From: Ureibacillus composti | GTDB lineage: Bacteria > Bacillota > Bacilli > Bacillales_A > Planococcaceae | Direction: 5' to 3' | Assembly (NCBI GenBank): GCA_030348875.1 | Contig: JAUCEP010000002.1 | Span: 3,675,001 to 3,739,000 of the forward strand | Length of the DNA: 64,000 nucleotides | Shown here: one piece after another, positions 28,045 to 37,188 of the stretch | How positions within the stretch are numbered: position 1 is the first letter of the stretch | Layout: each line of letters begins with the position of its first letter | Program-made: the position numbers and the translations under genes | The notes under the pieces: generated by a model | The model's database searches: none | What the model saw: only the letters and a program-made list of their open reading frames with translations | Told to the model about the DNA's origin: nothing

Positions 28045-28092
28045 GAGTGCACGTTAGGAAAATCAAAAAGAGCTTAGTAGAGGAGAGCAAAG
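28045..28092 (+). promoter_or_regulatory. Probable TRAP-binding site over the trpP ribosome-binding site
   Basis: Triplets in strict 5-nt register: GAG 28045, CAC 28050, TAG 28055, AAA 28060, AAA 28065, GAG 28070, TAG 28075, GAG 28080, GAG 28085, AAG 28090, then the ATG at 28095. Seven of ten positions are NAG with exactly two-base spacers, the form bound by the tryptophan-activated TRAP ring. The ribosome-binding site GAGGAG (28080-28085) is inside the array, so bound TRAP would block translation, as known for B. subtilis trpP. The gene for TRAP itself is not in the window. Confidence 0.75.
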
Positions 28093-28094
28093 AA

Positions 28095-28622
28095 ATGAAT
28101 ACGAAAAATTTAGTTTTAATGGCGCTTTTAGTTGGTGTTGGTACGGCTTTATATTTAGTCATCCCTGGCATTAATGGAGGCATGAAGCCAGACTTTATGT
28201 TAACAATGATGATTATTGGCATTCTTTTATTCCCAACTGTGAAAGAAACATTTTTAATTTCAGTTGCAACTGGTGTATTGTCTGGTTTATTCTCAACATT
28301 CCCAGGAGGATTTGTTCCAAACGTTATTGATAAAGCAGTAACTGGCTTTGTAGTATTAGCAGTTGTGCTTGTGCTTCGTCACTTCATACAAAAAGTGGCA
28401 GTATCAACTGTTTTAGTTGGATTAGGTACAATGTTATCAGGTTCTGTTTTCTTATCGATGGCCTTAGCATTAACAGAAGTACCGATTGATTTCGCGGTAA
28501 TGTTTGCTACAGTTGTTTTACCAGCTGTCGTAATGAATGCAATTGCATTTGTCATTATCTATCCAATTATTACGAACCTATTAAAACGTTCTAACTTTCA
28601 AACAAGTGTTACTAGAGCATAA
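28095..28622 (+). CDS. trpP: Tryptophan transporter TrpP
   Basis: Membrane protein of 175 residues with five or six helices, matching the TrpP (YhaG) family; imports tryptophan. Opening MNTKNLVLMALLVGVGTAL and the GGMKPDFMLTMM loop are family features. Place next to hit, yhaH and hpr matches B. subtilis. The open frame runs upstream to 28047, but the ATG at 28095 is the one with a ribosome-binding site (GAGGAG), and the upstream codons are the TRAP-like triplet array. A strong terminator follows. Confidence 0.92.
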   Translation: MNTKNLVLMALLVGVGTALYLVIPGINGGMKPDFMLTMMIIGILLFPTVKETFLISVATGVLSGLFSTFPGGFVPNVIDKAVTGFVVLAVVLVLRHFIQKVAVSTVLVGLGTMLSGSVFLSMALALTEVPIDFAVMFATVVLPAVVMNAIAFVIIYPIITNLLKRSNFQTSVTRA

Positions 28623-28638
28623 TTAAGTTTTAAAACCT

Positions 28639-28680
28639 GAAGCTACTTAATGAACATTTCCATTAAGTAGCTTCTTTTTC
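28639..28680 (+). terminator. Intrinsic terminator of trpP
   Basis: Perfect 14-bp stem GAAGCTACTTAATG / CATTAAGTAGCTTC with an eight-base loop, followed by TTTTTC. Confidence 0.92.
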
Positions 28681-28758
28681 ATTTTCTTATTTCATGGTTT
28701 AATAAGGGTAGAAAAAGGAAACTTTCTTATTAGGGATCACACAAAGGAGATGATGTAC

Positions 28759-29136
28759 ATGAAAGCAAAACCATTTTTAATTGGTCTATCTGCAGGTATA
28801 CTCGGCGGAATGACAGCTATACTTTTCACTGCCCCACAATCAGGCAAAGAACTACGCACTAATGTAAGATACAACTCAGTTAAAGCAAAAGATGACCTTT
28901 TAAATGTAAAAAAACAGGTTGTCCAAGTAAAAGAATCCGTTTCTACACTAAAAAGCGAAGCAAGAAATAATATACCGAAAATAATTAGTGAACTAAAAGA
29001 GTCCATTACTAAATACAAACAAGAAATCGAACCACAAACTGAAAAACTAAAACAAGAAATAGAAAGTTTACAGCAATCTATTACAGAAATCGAGAATAAT
29101 TTATCAGAAGCAAATAATAAAAAAGAAAATAAATAG
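28759..29136 (+). CDS. yhaH: YtxH domain protein (YhaH)
   Basis: A 125-residue protein with one N-terminal glycine-rich hydrophobic segment (FLIGLSAGILGGMTAILF) then TAPQSGKELR, the YtxH/GvpP signature, and a long charged, probably coiled-coil tail rich in Lys and Glu. Likely membrane-anchored and envelope- or stress-related; function unknown. AAAGGAG lies nine bases before the ATG at 28759, while ATGs at 28750 and 28753 are too close to it. Lies between trpP and hpr as in B. subtilis. Confidence 0.86.
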   Translation: MKAKPFLIGLSAGILGGMTAILFTAPQSGKELRTNVRYNSVKAKDDLLNVKKQVVQVKESVSTLKSEARNNIPKIISELKESITKYKQEIEPQTEKLKQEIESLQQSITEIENNLSEANNKKENK

Positions 29137-29318
29137 CAAAATCAAGTGATACTTTTTACCTAAAACGCACCTAAAATCCAACCTATTATCTACCATTTTT
29201 ATCATTTAATAGTACTTTTAAAACATGTTTCAATTATTCAATTTTTCTAACTTTAAACTTTTTTCTTTTACTGCTATAATATTTAAAACAAACGCTACGA
29301 AAGAAGAAGGTGAATGGT

Positions 29319-29873
29319 TTGTCTGGAGAATCTTATACAATGAAAGAAGCTATGCTTTACAGTCAAAGAGTTGCGCAATTATCTAAAGCACTTTGGAAAG
29401 CGGTTGAAAAAGATTGGCAGAATTGGATTAAGCCTTATGATTTAAACATTAACGAACATCATATTCTATGGATTTCATTCCATTTGAAAGGTGCATCAAT
29501 TTCAGATATTGCTAGATTCGGTGTAATGCACGTTTCAACTGCTTTTAACTTTTCTAAGAAATTAGAAGAACGCGGGTATTTAACTTTCTCTAAACGAGAT
29601 GATGACAAGCGTAACACATATGTAGATTTAACTGACGAAGGCAATGCGTTAATTCTTAAAATGTACGATCATTATCACGATTCTAACCATTCAATCATAG
29701 ATGGATCACTGCCATTAAAAGAATTGTATGGTAGATTCCCAGAATTTTTAGATGTTATGGCAGTCATTCGAAACATCTATGGTGAAGATTTTATTGAAAT
29801 TTTTGACCGTTCCTTCAGTAATTTTAAAAATTCTCTTGAAGAGCATGAAGACCGTTTAATCGCTAGAAGCTAG
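29319..29873 (+). CDS. hpr: MarR family transition-state regulator Hpr (ScoC)
   Basis: A 184-residue MarR-type repressor. The segment [20 protein letters not shown], then [20 protein letters not shown] and [16 protein letters not shown], is almost the B. subtilis Hpr wording. Hpr represses extracellular protease genes and other transition-phase functions and binds AT-rich sites as a dimer. The ORF opens at a GTG that overlaps the AAGGTGA site; a TTG at 29319, five bases after it, is the better start. Slightly shorter C-terminus than B. subtilis Hpr. Confidence 0.92.
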   Translation: MSGESYTMKEAMLYSQRVAQLSKALWKAVEKDWQNWIKPYDLNINEHHILWISFHLKGASISDIARFGVMHVSTAFNFSKKLEERGYLTFSKRDDDKRNTYVDLTDEGNALILKMYDHYHDSNHSIIDGSLPLKELYGRFPEFLDVMAVIRNIYGEDFIEIFDRSFSNFKNSLEEHEDRLIARS

Positions 29874-29976
29874 AGAGTTTTGTAGAATAAGAGGCTACCT
29901 TAATTTGACGAAGATGATGGTACTTCTTTTAATGTGAACAAAGAATAAATTGTTAATTTCATGTCAACATTTTGGG

Positions 29977-30005
29977 ATGAGTGTAGTAATACACTCATTT
30001 TTTGT
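29977..30005 (+). terminator. Intrinsic terminator of hpr
   Basis: Perfect nine-bp stem ATGAGTGTA / TACACTCAT with loop GTAA, followed by TTTTTTG. Confidence 0.85.
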
Positions 30006-30045
30006 TTACAATAATCTTTATCTAAAATTTTAAGGAGTATCATAC

Positions 30046-30582
30046 ATGCATTGTTGGAAAACAATTAATGTCCAACGAGAATATGGACCAACCAGATTAG
30101 CAATATTGTGTTCCATTATTTTTGTGATTGTCTTTTCCTTTTCGTTCGTATTTCTTAGCCCATTACCTCCTGCACTATATAATGATGACTTTATATGGGT
30201 ATTTTTTATTTGTATTTTTGTACTTTACCCCATCCATAAATTGGTTCATTATTATTCTTTATTTAACTATAGAAAGAACGTTAAGATCAAAGTACGTTTC
30301 GAATTAATTCTAATTGTTAACATTCGAATCAAAAACATGATTCCTAAAAAAAGGTACATTTTTACACTTCTCTCACCTTTTATAATTTTAAATTCAGCTT
30401 TAGTTCTAGTTACACTTTATTATCCCCAGTATTCGCATTATAGTTGCTTACTCCTTGCCATGCATTGCAGTATGTGTCTAATTGATTTGTTATTTATTAA
30501 AGACCTGGCAGGTGCACCAAAAGAAGCAGTAATCGAGGAAACTCCCAAGGGATATGAAATTTTAGTACCACCAAATTTTTAA
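30046..30582 (+). CDS. DUF3267 membrane protein with altered HExxH-like motif
   Basis: A 178-residue protein with four predicted membrane helices (about residues 17-37, 45-62, 101-122 and 125-145) of the DUF3267 group. That family usually carries a zincin-like HExxH motif; here the corresponding place reads HKLVH, with Lys in place of the catalytic Glu. It ends with a short soluble tail (GYEILVPP). AAGGAG precedes the ATG. Metallopeptidase activity is therefore doubtful and its function is unknown. Downstream lies another small membrane protein gene, about 70 bp away. Confidence 0.7.
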   Translation: MHCWKTINVQREYGPTRLAILCSIIFVIVFSFSFVFLSPLPPALYNDDFIWVFFICIFVLYPIHKLVHYYSLFNYRKNVKIKVRFELILIVNIRIKNMIPKKRYIFTLLSPFIILNSALVLVTLYYPQYSHYSCLLLAMHCSMCLIDLLFIKDLAGAPKEAVIEETPKGYEILVPPNF

Positions 30583-30652
30583 TGGCTATACACTTGTCAT
30601 TTATTAACATCATTGATATTCTTAAAGGAAGTGAGAGAGGGGAGGAATAGAC

Positions 30653-30838
30653 TTGCTACTATTAGTTGTAGTGCTATTCTCGTGTGTTTATTTATTACAA
30701 ATAAACAGAATGACATATGCACTTTGTATTCAAAAAGAAATCCCTGAAGAGAGACACCCAAAAATATTCCGAACTATAAATGTTCTTATTACGATTTTAT
30801 TAGTTTCTTTTTATATTGAAGTTTCTGTTGCAATGTAA
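30653..30838 (+). CDS. Small two-helix membrane protein of unknown function
   Basis: A 61-residue ORF beginning with TTG seven bases after a strong GGGGAGG site. Two hydrophobic segments (about residues 1-15 and 42-60) flank a basic, polar middle (QKEIPEERHPK). I do not recognise the family. It ends just before a terminator and may be cotranscribed with the DUF3267 gene upstream. The ribosome-binding site and terminator support it as a real gene. Confidence 0.6.
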   Translation: MLLLVVVLFSCVYLLQINRMTYALCIQKEIPEERHPKIFRTINVLITILLVSFYIEVSVAM

Positions 30839-30853
30839 AACAAAGTAAATAAA

Positions 30854-30891
30854 GAAGCTAAAGGTTATTTTTAATCCCTTTAGCCTCTTTT
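30854..30891. terminator. Intrinsic terminator
   Basis: GCTAAAGG / CCTTTAGC stem extended by flanking A/T pairs, followed by CTTTTC on the plus strand. It can end the small membrane gene upstream and, on the other strand, the YjcZ gene. Confidence 0.7.
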
Positions 30892-30909
30892 CAAATTGCG
30901 CAATTTAGA

Positions 30910-31008
30910 TTAGTACATGAACGCTGCACCAACGATAATTAATAAAATGAATAATACAACTAGAAGCGCGAAGCCACTGTTGTAACCGCCGCCGTAAGAA
31001 CTACCCAT
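30910..31008 (-). CDS. YjcZ family sporulation-type small protein
   Basis: A 32-residue protein: a Gly/Ser/Tyr-rich start (MGSSYGGGYNSGFALL) followed by one hydrophobic helix (VVLFILLIIVGAAF) and MY. This is the YjcZ/SscA-like pattern seen in multicopy small proteins of spore formers, some of which act in spore coat assembly. An AAAGGAGGTG ribosome-binding site lies six or seven bases ahead. It is divergent from prsA. Family is clear; individual function is not. Confidence 0.88.
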   Translation of the reverse strand: MGSSYGGGYNSGFALLVVLFILLIIVGAAFMY

Positions 31009-31144
31009 CTCGAACACCTCCTTTCAAAGTCTATATTATTCAGCGGAGTTATTCGAATCTAGGCAAGGGACATGGAACCGTTTCGTTTTTTTTACGTTTC
31101 TGTTATAGTTAACATATTTAAATACGAGGAGAGTTTATATTAAT

Positions 31145-32026
31145 ATGAAAAAGACATTTATGGCACTAACGCTTGCTACTTCTGTATTCGCACTTTCAGC
31201 ATGTGGAAATACAGGTGATGAAGTCGTTGTATCATCAGAATACGGCGATATCACAAAAGATCAATTTTACGATGAAATTAAATCACTTGCTGGTAATGCA
31301 TTACTTGAACAAGTAGTCATCGAACAAATTTTAGAAAACAACTATAAAGTGACAGATGAAGAAGTTGACGAACAGTTCAATTCAATGAAAGAACAATACG
31401 GTGATTCTTTTGCATCTGTATTAGAAGCAAATGGTTTAACTGAGCAAGCATTTAAAGACAACGTACGCTTCTCTCTTCTACAAGAAAAAGCCATTAAAGA
31501 CGTAGAAGTAACAGATGAAGAAATTAAAAAATATTACGACCAAGCAAAATATGAGTTAAATGGGCGTCACATTTTAGTAGCTGATGAAAAAACAGCTAAA
31601 GAAGTGGAAGATAAGCTTAAAAAAGGTGAAGATTTCGCTAAATTAGCAAAAGAATATTCACAAGACGGCTCTGCTGCAGAGGGTGGAGAATTAGGTTGGT
31701 TCACAGTTGGAACTATGGTTCCGGAATTTAACGATGCAGCATATGCACTTGAATTAAACAAAGTTAGTGAACCAGTTAAAACTGAATTCGGTTACCATAT
31801 CATTGAAGTTACGGACAAGCGTGAAGTAAAAGACTATGGTACTTTAGAAGAGAAAAAAGATGAAATCAAAGAAACAATTGCAGCAACTAAAGGTGATTGG
31901 GATGCAAAAGTTGCTGAGTTAGTTAAAGATGCAAAAGTCAATATTAAAGATGAAGATCTAAAAAGCGCTTTAAATAAATACAACACTTCTTCAAAAGATT
32001 CTAAAGAAGAAAAAGCAGCTGAGTAA
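31145..32026 (+). CDS. prsA: Foldase lipoprotein PrsA
   Basis: Extracytoplasmic lipid-anchored peptidyl-prolyl isomerase that helps secreted proteins fold after Sec export. Signal peptide with lipobox LSAC (Cys20), an alpha-helical chaperone region (about 21-130), then a parvulin domain (about 135-225) with GRHILVADEKTAKEV, FAKLAKEYSQDGSAAEGGELGWF and GYHIIEVTDKRE. Length 293 is normal for the family. Followed by a strong terminator. Its position between hpr and yhaM matches B. subtilis; hpr often regulates secretion genes of this kind. Confidence 0.95.
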   Translation: MKKTFMALTLATSVFALSACGNTGDEVVVSSEYGDITKDQFYDEIKSLAGNALLEQVVIEQILENNYKVTDEEVDEQFNSMKEQYGDSFASVLEANGLTEQAFKDNVRFSLLQEKAIKDVEVTDEEIKKYYDQAKYELNGRHILVADEKTAKEVEDKLKKGEDFAKLAKEYSQDGSAAEGGELGWFTVGTMVPEFNDAAYALELNKVSEPVKTEFGYHIIEVTDKREVKDYGTLEEKKDEIKETIAATKGDWDAKVAELVKDAKVNIKDEDLKSALNKYNTSSKDSKEEKAAE

Positions 32027-32030
32027 TAAT

Positions 32031-32072
32031 CAAAAAACGCGTAACTCCTTTATGAGGGGTACGCGTTTTTTT
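32031..32072 (+). terminator. Intrinsic terminator of prsA
   Basis: AAAAAACGCGTAACTCC / AGGGGTACGCGTTTTTTT hairpin just after the stop codons. Confidence 0.9.
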
Positions 32073-32149
32073 ATCTAATCTGTCATGGCTTGACGAATTT
32101 GTATTATTCTTTACTTGTTTAAAAGGTGTGAAACTTCTACTGAATGAAA

Positions 32150-32482
32150 TTATATTTTCTTAACAAACTCTGATTTTAATTTCATCGCACCAAAGCCATC
32201 GATTTTACAATCAATGTTATGGTCACCTTCGACTAGTCGGATATTTTTAACTTTTGTTCCGATTTTTAATGTTGAAGAACTACCCTTTACTTTTAAGTCT
32301 TTGATGACAGATACAGTATCTCCATCTTGTAACAGATTGCCATTGAAATCTTTTACAACTAGAGACGTTTCTTCCACCGCATCCTCCTCAGACCATTCAT
32401 AAGCACATTCAGGGCAAACATACAAATCGCCATCTAAATATGTATATTCCGAGTTACACTTTGGACAGTTTGGTAAATTCAA
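32150..32482 (-). CDS. Zinc-ribbon protein YjdM (PhnA family)
   Basis: A 110-residue protein with an N-terminal zinc ribbon (CPKC at 6-9, CPEC at 23-26) and a C-terminal PhnA/YjdM domain ([20 protein letters not shown] to KLKSEFVKK). The family was once linked to phosphonate use but has no proven role; the PhnA name should not be read as phosphonoacetate hydrolase. Start is TTG at 32482 nine bases after AAAAGGGG. It stands alone between prsA and yhaM. Confidence 0.87.
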   Translation of the reverse strand: MNLPNCPKCNSEYTYLDGDLYVCPECAYEWSEEDAVEETSLVVKDFNGNLLQDGDTVSVIKDLKVKGSSSTLKIGTKVKNIRLVEGDHNIDCKIDGFGAMKLKSEFVKKI

Positions 32483-32587
32483 TTTTATGAACCCCTTTTC
32501 ATTAATTTTTCTACAAGTTTTATATTAGCTTTTTTAAGTTAACATACATAAAATCTATTTTGAATGAAGTTTCGTAAATACTTTACT

Positions 32588-33526
32588 TTATTCAAAAGTT
32601 GGTTTGTAAAAAGAACGATTATCTAACGCAAATAGTCTTTCAGTAAATTCACCAGGTTTAGTTTTTGATAGAGCTCTAGTTAGCATGTTCATTTTCGCAT
32701 CAACATTATCAATATAATGCAAAATTTCGGCTTCTTGAATCATCGGTTTTTTCGGGCTTCCCCATTCTTCTTTCCCGTGATGCGACAAAACGATATGTTT
32801 TAAAATCGTTACTTCCTCTCCATCAATCTCTAACTCTTTTGCTGCCTGCCCTATTTCATCAACCATAATGGAAATATGGCCTAATAAATTCCCTTCGATC
32901 GTATAGGTTGTAGCAATGGGACCAGAAAGTTCTTTGACTTTACCGATATCGTGCAAAATGATACCAGAATAGATCAAATCTTTATTTAACGTTGGGTAAA
33001 GGTCACAAATGGCTTTCCCTAATCGCAACATCGATACAACATGATCAAGTAACCCAGAGGCATAATCATGGTGGTTTTTAGAGGCAGCTGGGAAAACTAA
33101 AATTTCAGGTTGATATTTTTTTATCATATATCTTGTAATTCTTGATATATTTGGATTCTTAATTTCAAAGAAAAACTGAGTTAGCTCTTCAAAAAGTTGT
33201 TCTTTCGGTGTAGTCGAAGATGGTAATAAATCATGGATCTGAACTCCCTCTTCAGGCTTAGCTACACGAATCTGCTTAATGCGAAGTTGATTTTTTCCAC
33301 GGTAATCATGGATTTCCCCACCGACACGTACAATAACTTCTGCTTGGTATTTTTGTTCATGTTCTTCATTTGTATCCCATAACTTTGCTTCAATATCGCC
33401 ACTCTTATCCTGTAAAATGAGTGTCATAAAAGGTTTTCCAACAGTGGTTACCCCTTTAGTTGCCTGTTTAATTAATAAAAACTGATCTACTGGTTCCCCT
33501 GCCTGGAGTTGCGTAATACCTTTCAT
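32588..33526 (-). CDS. yhaM: 3'-5' exoribonuclease YhaM
   Basis: A 312-residue nuclease with an N-terminal OB-fold (about 10-95: [22 protein letters not shown]) and an HD domain (about 160-290) with [12 protein letters not shown] and [11 protein letters not shown] metal ligands. YhaM trims RNA ends from the 3' side, including terminator stems. AAGGAGGGG precedes the ATG. Close to prsA as in B. subtilis. Confidence 0.94.
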   Translation of the reverse strand: MKGITQLQAGEPVDQFLLIKQATKGVTTVGKPFMTLILQDKSGDIEAKLWDTNEEHEQKYQAEVIVRVGGEIHDYRGKNQLRIKQIRVAKPEEGVQIHDLLPSSTTPKEQLFEELTQFFFEIKNPNISRITRYMIKKYQPEILVFPAASKNHHDYASGLLDHVVSMLRLGKAICDLYPTLNKDLIYSGIILHDIGKVKELSGPIATTYTIEGNLLGHISIMVDEIGQAAKELEIDGEEVTILKHIVLSHHGKEEWGSPKKPMIQEAEILHYIDNVDAKMNMLTRALSKTKPGEFTERLFALDNRSFYKPTFE

Positions 33527-33698
33527 AAAGAAACCCCTCCTTTTATCTACAATCGATTTATACTATTCATCAATTAATATTGTACCATGTGACATTCACT
33601 CATAGTACGAAAACATCACTATCTATACTTTTTTAGGACGTGATGTTAATTTAAATTTCATATATAATTGTAAATATCTACAAGGGAAAGGATGGGAT

Positions 33699-33887
33699 AT
33701 GATGGAGAATTATCGTTTCACAGCATTTGAAAAGTCGGGGAAAGTTTTATTTGATGAAGTATGGAGCTTTGAAAATGAGGCAAAGGCAAAAGCTGAAGGA
33801 CAAAAAGAAATTGAATTAAGAGGCGTAGCAGACCAAACACATCGTCTAGTAAATTCAGCAGGAAAACTAATACTCTTTCATGTCTAA
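33699..33887 (+). CDS. yhzD: YhzD family small protein
   Basis: A 62-residue soluble protein matching YhzD: the wording SGKVLFDEVWSFEN and the end THRLVNSAGKLILFHV is the family pattern. Unknown function. AAAGGATG lies a few bases before tandem ATGs. It is divergent from yhaM, as in B. subtilis. Confidence 0.85.
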   Translation: MMENYRFTAFEKSGKVLFDEVWSFENEAKAKAEGQKEIELRGVADQTHRLVNSAGKLILFHV

Positions 33888-33915
33888 TCGATTAACGTTT
33901 TAGTCTGAAAAATAA

Positions 33916-33975
33916 CTTCTTGATGAGTTCATTTCGGATGCCCTCCCCAATTATTTTGAACTTTATCACACAGAT
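33916..33975. repeat. Decayed single unit of the 52-bp palindrome family
   Basis: GATGAGTTCATTTCGG then, after the same 34-base offset seen in locus A, GAACTTTATCACACAGAT. The central CCCTCCCCAATTATTTTGAAC matches the locus A spacer wording. Confidence 0.65.
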
Positions 33976-34011
33976 AAAAAAGGCTGATTAGAATCAATTT
34001 CTAAACAGCCT
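33975..34011 (-). terminator. Intrinsic terminator of the yhaR-like gene
   Basis: Minus-strand stem AGGCTGTTTAGAA / TTCTAATCAGCCT with one mismatch, followed by TTTTTT. Confidence 0.82.
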
Positions 34012-34027
34012 CTACCACTATTTAGAT

Positions 34028-34810
34028 TTATTTTCCCTTAAATTGTTGAATTCGTTTTTCGATGAAAGCTTTTATTCCTTCTAGATGATCTTCGGTTTTT
34101 CTCATTCGCAACTGCGCCTCTGTCTCCATTTTTAAGGTATTTTCAAGTTCCGGCAATTTTTGAGTGTGCAGAATTTTTTTCGTTTCAAGCATTGCGAGAA
34201 TTGGAGAAGATAAAAACTTTCCAACAATCTGATCAACCATTGCTTCAATTTCATCATCATCCACTTTGTGATCAATTAACCCTAATTTTAATGCCTCGTT
34301 GCCATCCATCACGTTGCCTTTCCATATGAATTGTTTCGCTTTTGGTGTTCCTACTCGTTCTTTCATAAAGAAATGCCCGCCACCATCCGGAATCAATCCA
34401 ATGCCAATGAAATTCATTGCAAGTTTACTGTTTTCTTCCGCAACAATTACATCACTCGCTAACGCTAAACTAAAGCCAAGTCCAGCAGCAGCACCATGGA
34501 TTTGGGTAATTGTAATCATTGGTAATTGATAAAAGGCAAGGGTCAAGCGCTTGATATAACTCATGATTTGTTCAAAATCTTTCGGATCTCCTGACGTTAA
34601 CATCATTTTGATGTCTCCGCCCGCTGAGAATGCTTTCCCCTCTCCCTTAAGGACAAGGATTTGTATTTCTTTATTTTCCCTTAGCGATTCAAAACATTGA
34701 GCTAATTCCTGTATCATCGTAAAATTCATTGCGTTCATGACATTAGGTCGATTTAATGATACTGTAGCTCGACGTTCGGCATACTCTACTTGGATTGTTT
34801 CAAAATCCAT
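34028..34810 (-). CDS. Enoyl-CoA hydratase/isomerase family protein (YhaR-like)
   Basis: Crotonase-fold protein of about 260 residues. Oxyanion-hole segment AFSAGGDIKMML and GAAAGLGFSLALASD are clear; IGLIPDGGGHFFM follows, where canonical hydratases have a catalytic Glu; the second Glu may be replaced by Asp, so it could be an isomerase or a weak hydratase. Position beside yhaM and yhzD matches yhaR of B. subtilis. The ATG at 34810 has AAAGGGG eight bases before it, better than 34828. Confidence 0.84.
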   Translation of the reverse strand: MDFETIQVEYAERRATVSLNRPNVMNAMNFTMIQELAQCFESLRENKEIQILVLKGEGKAFSAGGDIKMMLTSGDPKDFEQIMSYIKRLTLAFYQLPMITITQIHGAAAGLGFSLALASDVIVAEENSKLAMNFIGIGLIPDGGGHFFMKERVGTPKAKQFIWKGNVMDGNEALKLGLIDHKVDDDEIEAMVDQIVGKFLSSPILAMLETKKILHTQKLPELENTLKMETEAQLRMRKTEDHLEGIKAFIEKRIQQFKGK

Positions 34811-35098
34811 TCCCACAACCCCTTTCATCCATACTATAATTTTACATATTCTTTTTTATCATCTAATATCCTTTATTTATGATCCACATTCCCTTCTTTT
34901 GTTAACCGGTTCTTCGGACTCATACTAAATGGTGAACTTATTATGTGAATATTTCTTTTAAATTAATTTAACTTTCTAAATTATAAAATAAATTTTAAAT
35001 ATACGAACATTATAATATAAAAAACTTCTTTTCGTTCGTAAACCAGTTGTTTATTTAAGCGTTTTCATACCTATTATTAATTTTTTCTAAAAATTCTG
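34811..35098. other. Upstream spacer of serA
   Basis: About 290 very AT-rich bases between the yhaR-like gene start and the serA promoter. No gene, repeat or hairpin of note is seen. Confidence 0.4.
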
Positions 35099-35128
35099 TT
35101 GACAAGAACCTACAATCGGGATTATGAT
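35099..35128 (+). promoter_or_regulatory. Promoter of the serA T-box transcript
   Basis: TTGACA (35099-35104), 18-bp spacer, TATGAT (35123-35128); the T-box RNA begins a few bases downstream. Confidence 0.7.
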
Positions 35129-35135
35129 GTTATCA

Positions 35136-35430
35136 AATTTAATCAACGAAAAATATTATGACGGAGACATGCTCTTTCATTTTGAAATCTAAGAGAGTTG
35201 GTGTTTGGTGCGAACCAACGTTTTCAATGAAAGTAGTTCCACTCCTGAATAGATAGGCGGAACTTTTTAGTAAGCTTATCCGTGTTATGCACGTTACGCA
35301 TACTTAAGGTTGTGCGAAAAGTTTTCAAAATCTTTTGCCAACGAAAAAAGGGTGGTACCGCGTAAGTAGATTATTATAGCTTTTCGCCCCTTACATACTA
35401 GAGTGTAGGGGCGGAAGGCTTTTTATTTCT
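35136..35430 (+). promoter_or_regulatory. T-box riboswitch, probably serine-specific
   Basis: The T-box sequence AGGGTGGTACCGCG is at 35349-35362 and the terminator (CGCCCCTTACA / TGTAGGGGCG, then a U run) at 35385-35427. Stem I pairs GGAG near 35164 with CTCC near 35252 and CTTTCATT with AATGAAAG. The 3' side of its internal loop reads TAGTTCCA, so the specifier is UCC (serine) followed by the conserved purine. Uncharged tRNA-Ser would favour the antiterminator and let serA be read. The codon reading depends on my folding by eye. Confidence 0.88.
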
Positions 35431-35555
35431 AGTGAAAGAGAGACACATGCTCACAATTCATTAAAAATGGGTCAATCGTTTCATACATTCTAAATTTGAT
35501 TAATAGCTTTTCCCAAATTCTATCCAATCACATGAAAAAGGAAGGTAATTAACCC

Positions 35556-37175
35556 ATGGTAACTAAAATTGCAACTGCTACAGACGTCATTAATGTTTTT
35601 ATCGCTGATCCACTAAGCGAGGATGGTATTCAACCTCTTCGTCAAGAAACTGACTTAAACTTAAATGTAATTATCGATACAGGTCTTACTCCAGATGAAT
35701 TAATTAGCAAAATTGCTGATGTAGATGTTTTATTAGTTCGTAGTCAAACAAAAGTAACTCGTGAAATTATCCAAGCTGCAAAAAACTTAAAATTAATCGG
35801 CCGCGCTGGAGTTGGTGTTGATAACATCGACCTTAACGCTGCAACAGAACACGGTATCATTGTAGTAAACGCTCCAGATGGAAATACAAACTCTGCAGCT
35901 GAACATACAATCGCTATGATGACTTCACTTGCTCGTCATATCCCACAAGCCTATAACACTTTAAAAAATGGTAAATGGGACCGCAAATCTTATGTCGGTG
36001 TGGAACTTAAAAATAAAATTTTAGGTGTTGTAGGGTTCGGTCGTATCGGTGCCGAAGTAGCTTACCGTGCAAAAGGTCAACGTATGGAAGTTATGGCATA
36101 TGACCCATTCTTAACAGAAGAACGTGCAAAAGAACTTGGTGTTACAAAAGCAACAGTAGAAGAAATTTGCCAAGCGGCTGATTTCATTACAGTTCATACA
36201 CCACTTTTACCTGAAACACGCAACTTAATTAACAAAGAAAAATTCGACATGATGAAATCAGGCGTACGCATTATTAACTGTGCTCGCGGTGGAATCATTA
36301 ACGAAGATGATTTATATGAAGCAATCGTAGAAGGTAAAGTAGCAGGTGCGGCTCTTGACGTATTCGTTGAAGAACCAGCAACTGATCATAAATTATTAAC
36401 TTTACAAGAAGTTATTGCAACACCTCACTTAGGTGCATCTACAATTGAAGCACAAGAATCTGTTGCAGTTGATGTTTCTAATGACATTATTAAGTTCTAT
36501 AAAACAGGAACTGTTACAAACCCAGTAAACATGCCATCAATTCCAAAAGAATTACTTGCACAAGTTGAACCATTCTTCGAGTTAGCAGAAAAATTAGGTG
36601 CATTCCTTTCTCAAATTACAGAGGAAGCGATTAAAGAAGTAAATGTTTCTTACGCTGGTGAAGTGGCAAACTACGATGTTCGCCCACTAACATCTAACGC
36701 ATTAAAAGGGATTTTAAAGAAAAACCACGGTGAAAATGTAAATGACGTAAATGCACGTTACCTATCTGAACGAATCGGCGTTAATATTAATGAACATAAA
36801 ACTACAACTGCTAAAGGCTTCACAAACTTAATCACTGTTGAGGTGAAAACAGAGAACGAAGTACACACAGTTGCAGGTACACTTTTAAACGGTTTAGGTG
36901 CACGTATTGTGAAAGTTGAAAACTACGTGGTGGACGTAATTCCAACAGGTAAATTACTTTACATTAAAAACACTGACAAACCAGGTGCAATCGGCCGTGT
37001 AGCAACAAAATTAGCTGATAAAGATATCAACATTGCAACAATGCAAGTTGGTCGTGCACAAGTTGGTGGTACTGCTGTTATGATGCTTACAATCGATAAC
37101 GAAGTAACAGAAGAGGACTTAGCATATGTTTCTCAATTAGAAAATATCGATGAAGTAAAAGCAATAACTCTTTAA
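35556..37175 (+). CDS. serA: D-3-phosphoglycerate dehydrogenase
   Basis: First step of serine synthesis: 3-phosphoglycerate to 3-phosphohydroxypyruvate with NAD. The 539-residue long form has the substrate domain, the Rossmann motif [13 protein letters not shown] (about 157-169), catalytic Arg in CARGGIINE (about 243) and His in TPHLGAST (about 290), an intervening ASB domain (about 320-450), and a C-terminal ACT domain ([15 protein letters not shown]) for serine feedback. Start chosen by GGAAGG ten bases upstream. Controlled by the T-box just before it, so the gene answers to both tRNA charging and the product itself. Confidence 0.96.
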   Translation: MVTKIATATDVINVFIADPLSEDGIQPLRQETDLNLNVIIDTGLTPDELISKIADVDVLLVRSQTKVTREIIQAAKNLKLIGRAGVGVDNIDLNAATEHGIIVVNAPDGNTNSAAEHTIAMMTSLARHIPQAYNTLKNGKWDRKSYVGVELKNKILGVVGFGRIGAEVAYRAKGQRMEVMAYDPFLTEERAKELGVTKATVEEICQAADFITVHTPLLPETRNLINKEKFDMMKSGVRIINCARGGIINEDDLYEAIVEGKVAGAALDVFVEEPATDHKLLTLQEVIATPHLGASTIEAQESVAVDVSNDIIKFYKTGTVTNPVNMPSIPKELLAQVEPFFELAEKLGAFLSQITEEAIKEVNVSYAGEVANYDVRPLTSNALKGILKKNHGENVNDVNARYLSERIGVNINEHKTTTAKGFTNLITVEVKTENEVHTVAGTLLNGLGARIVKVENYVVDVIPTGKLLYIKNTDKPGAIGRVATKLADKDINIATMQVGRAQVGGTAVMMLTIDNEVTEEDLAYVSQLENIDEVKAITL

Positions 37176-37188
37176 AATGAAATGCGAA

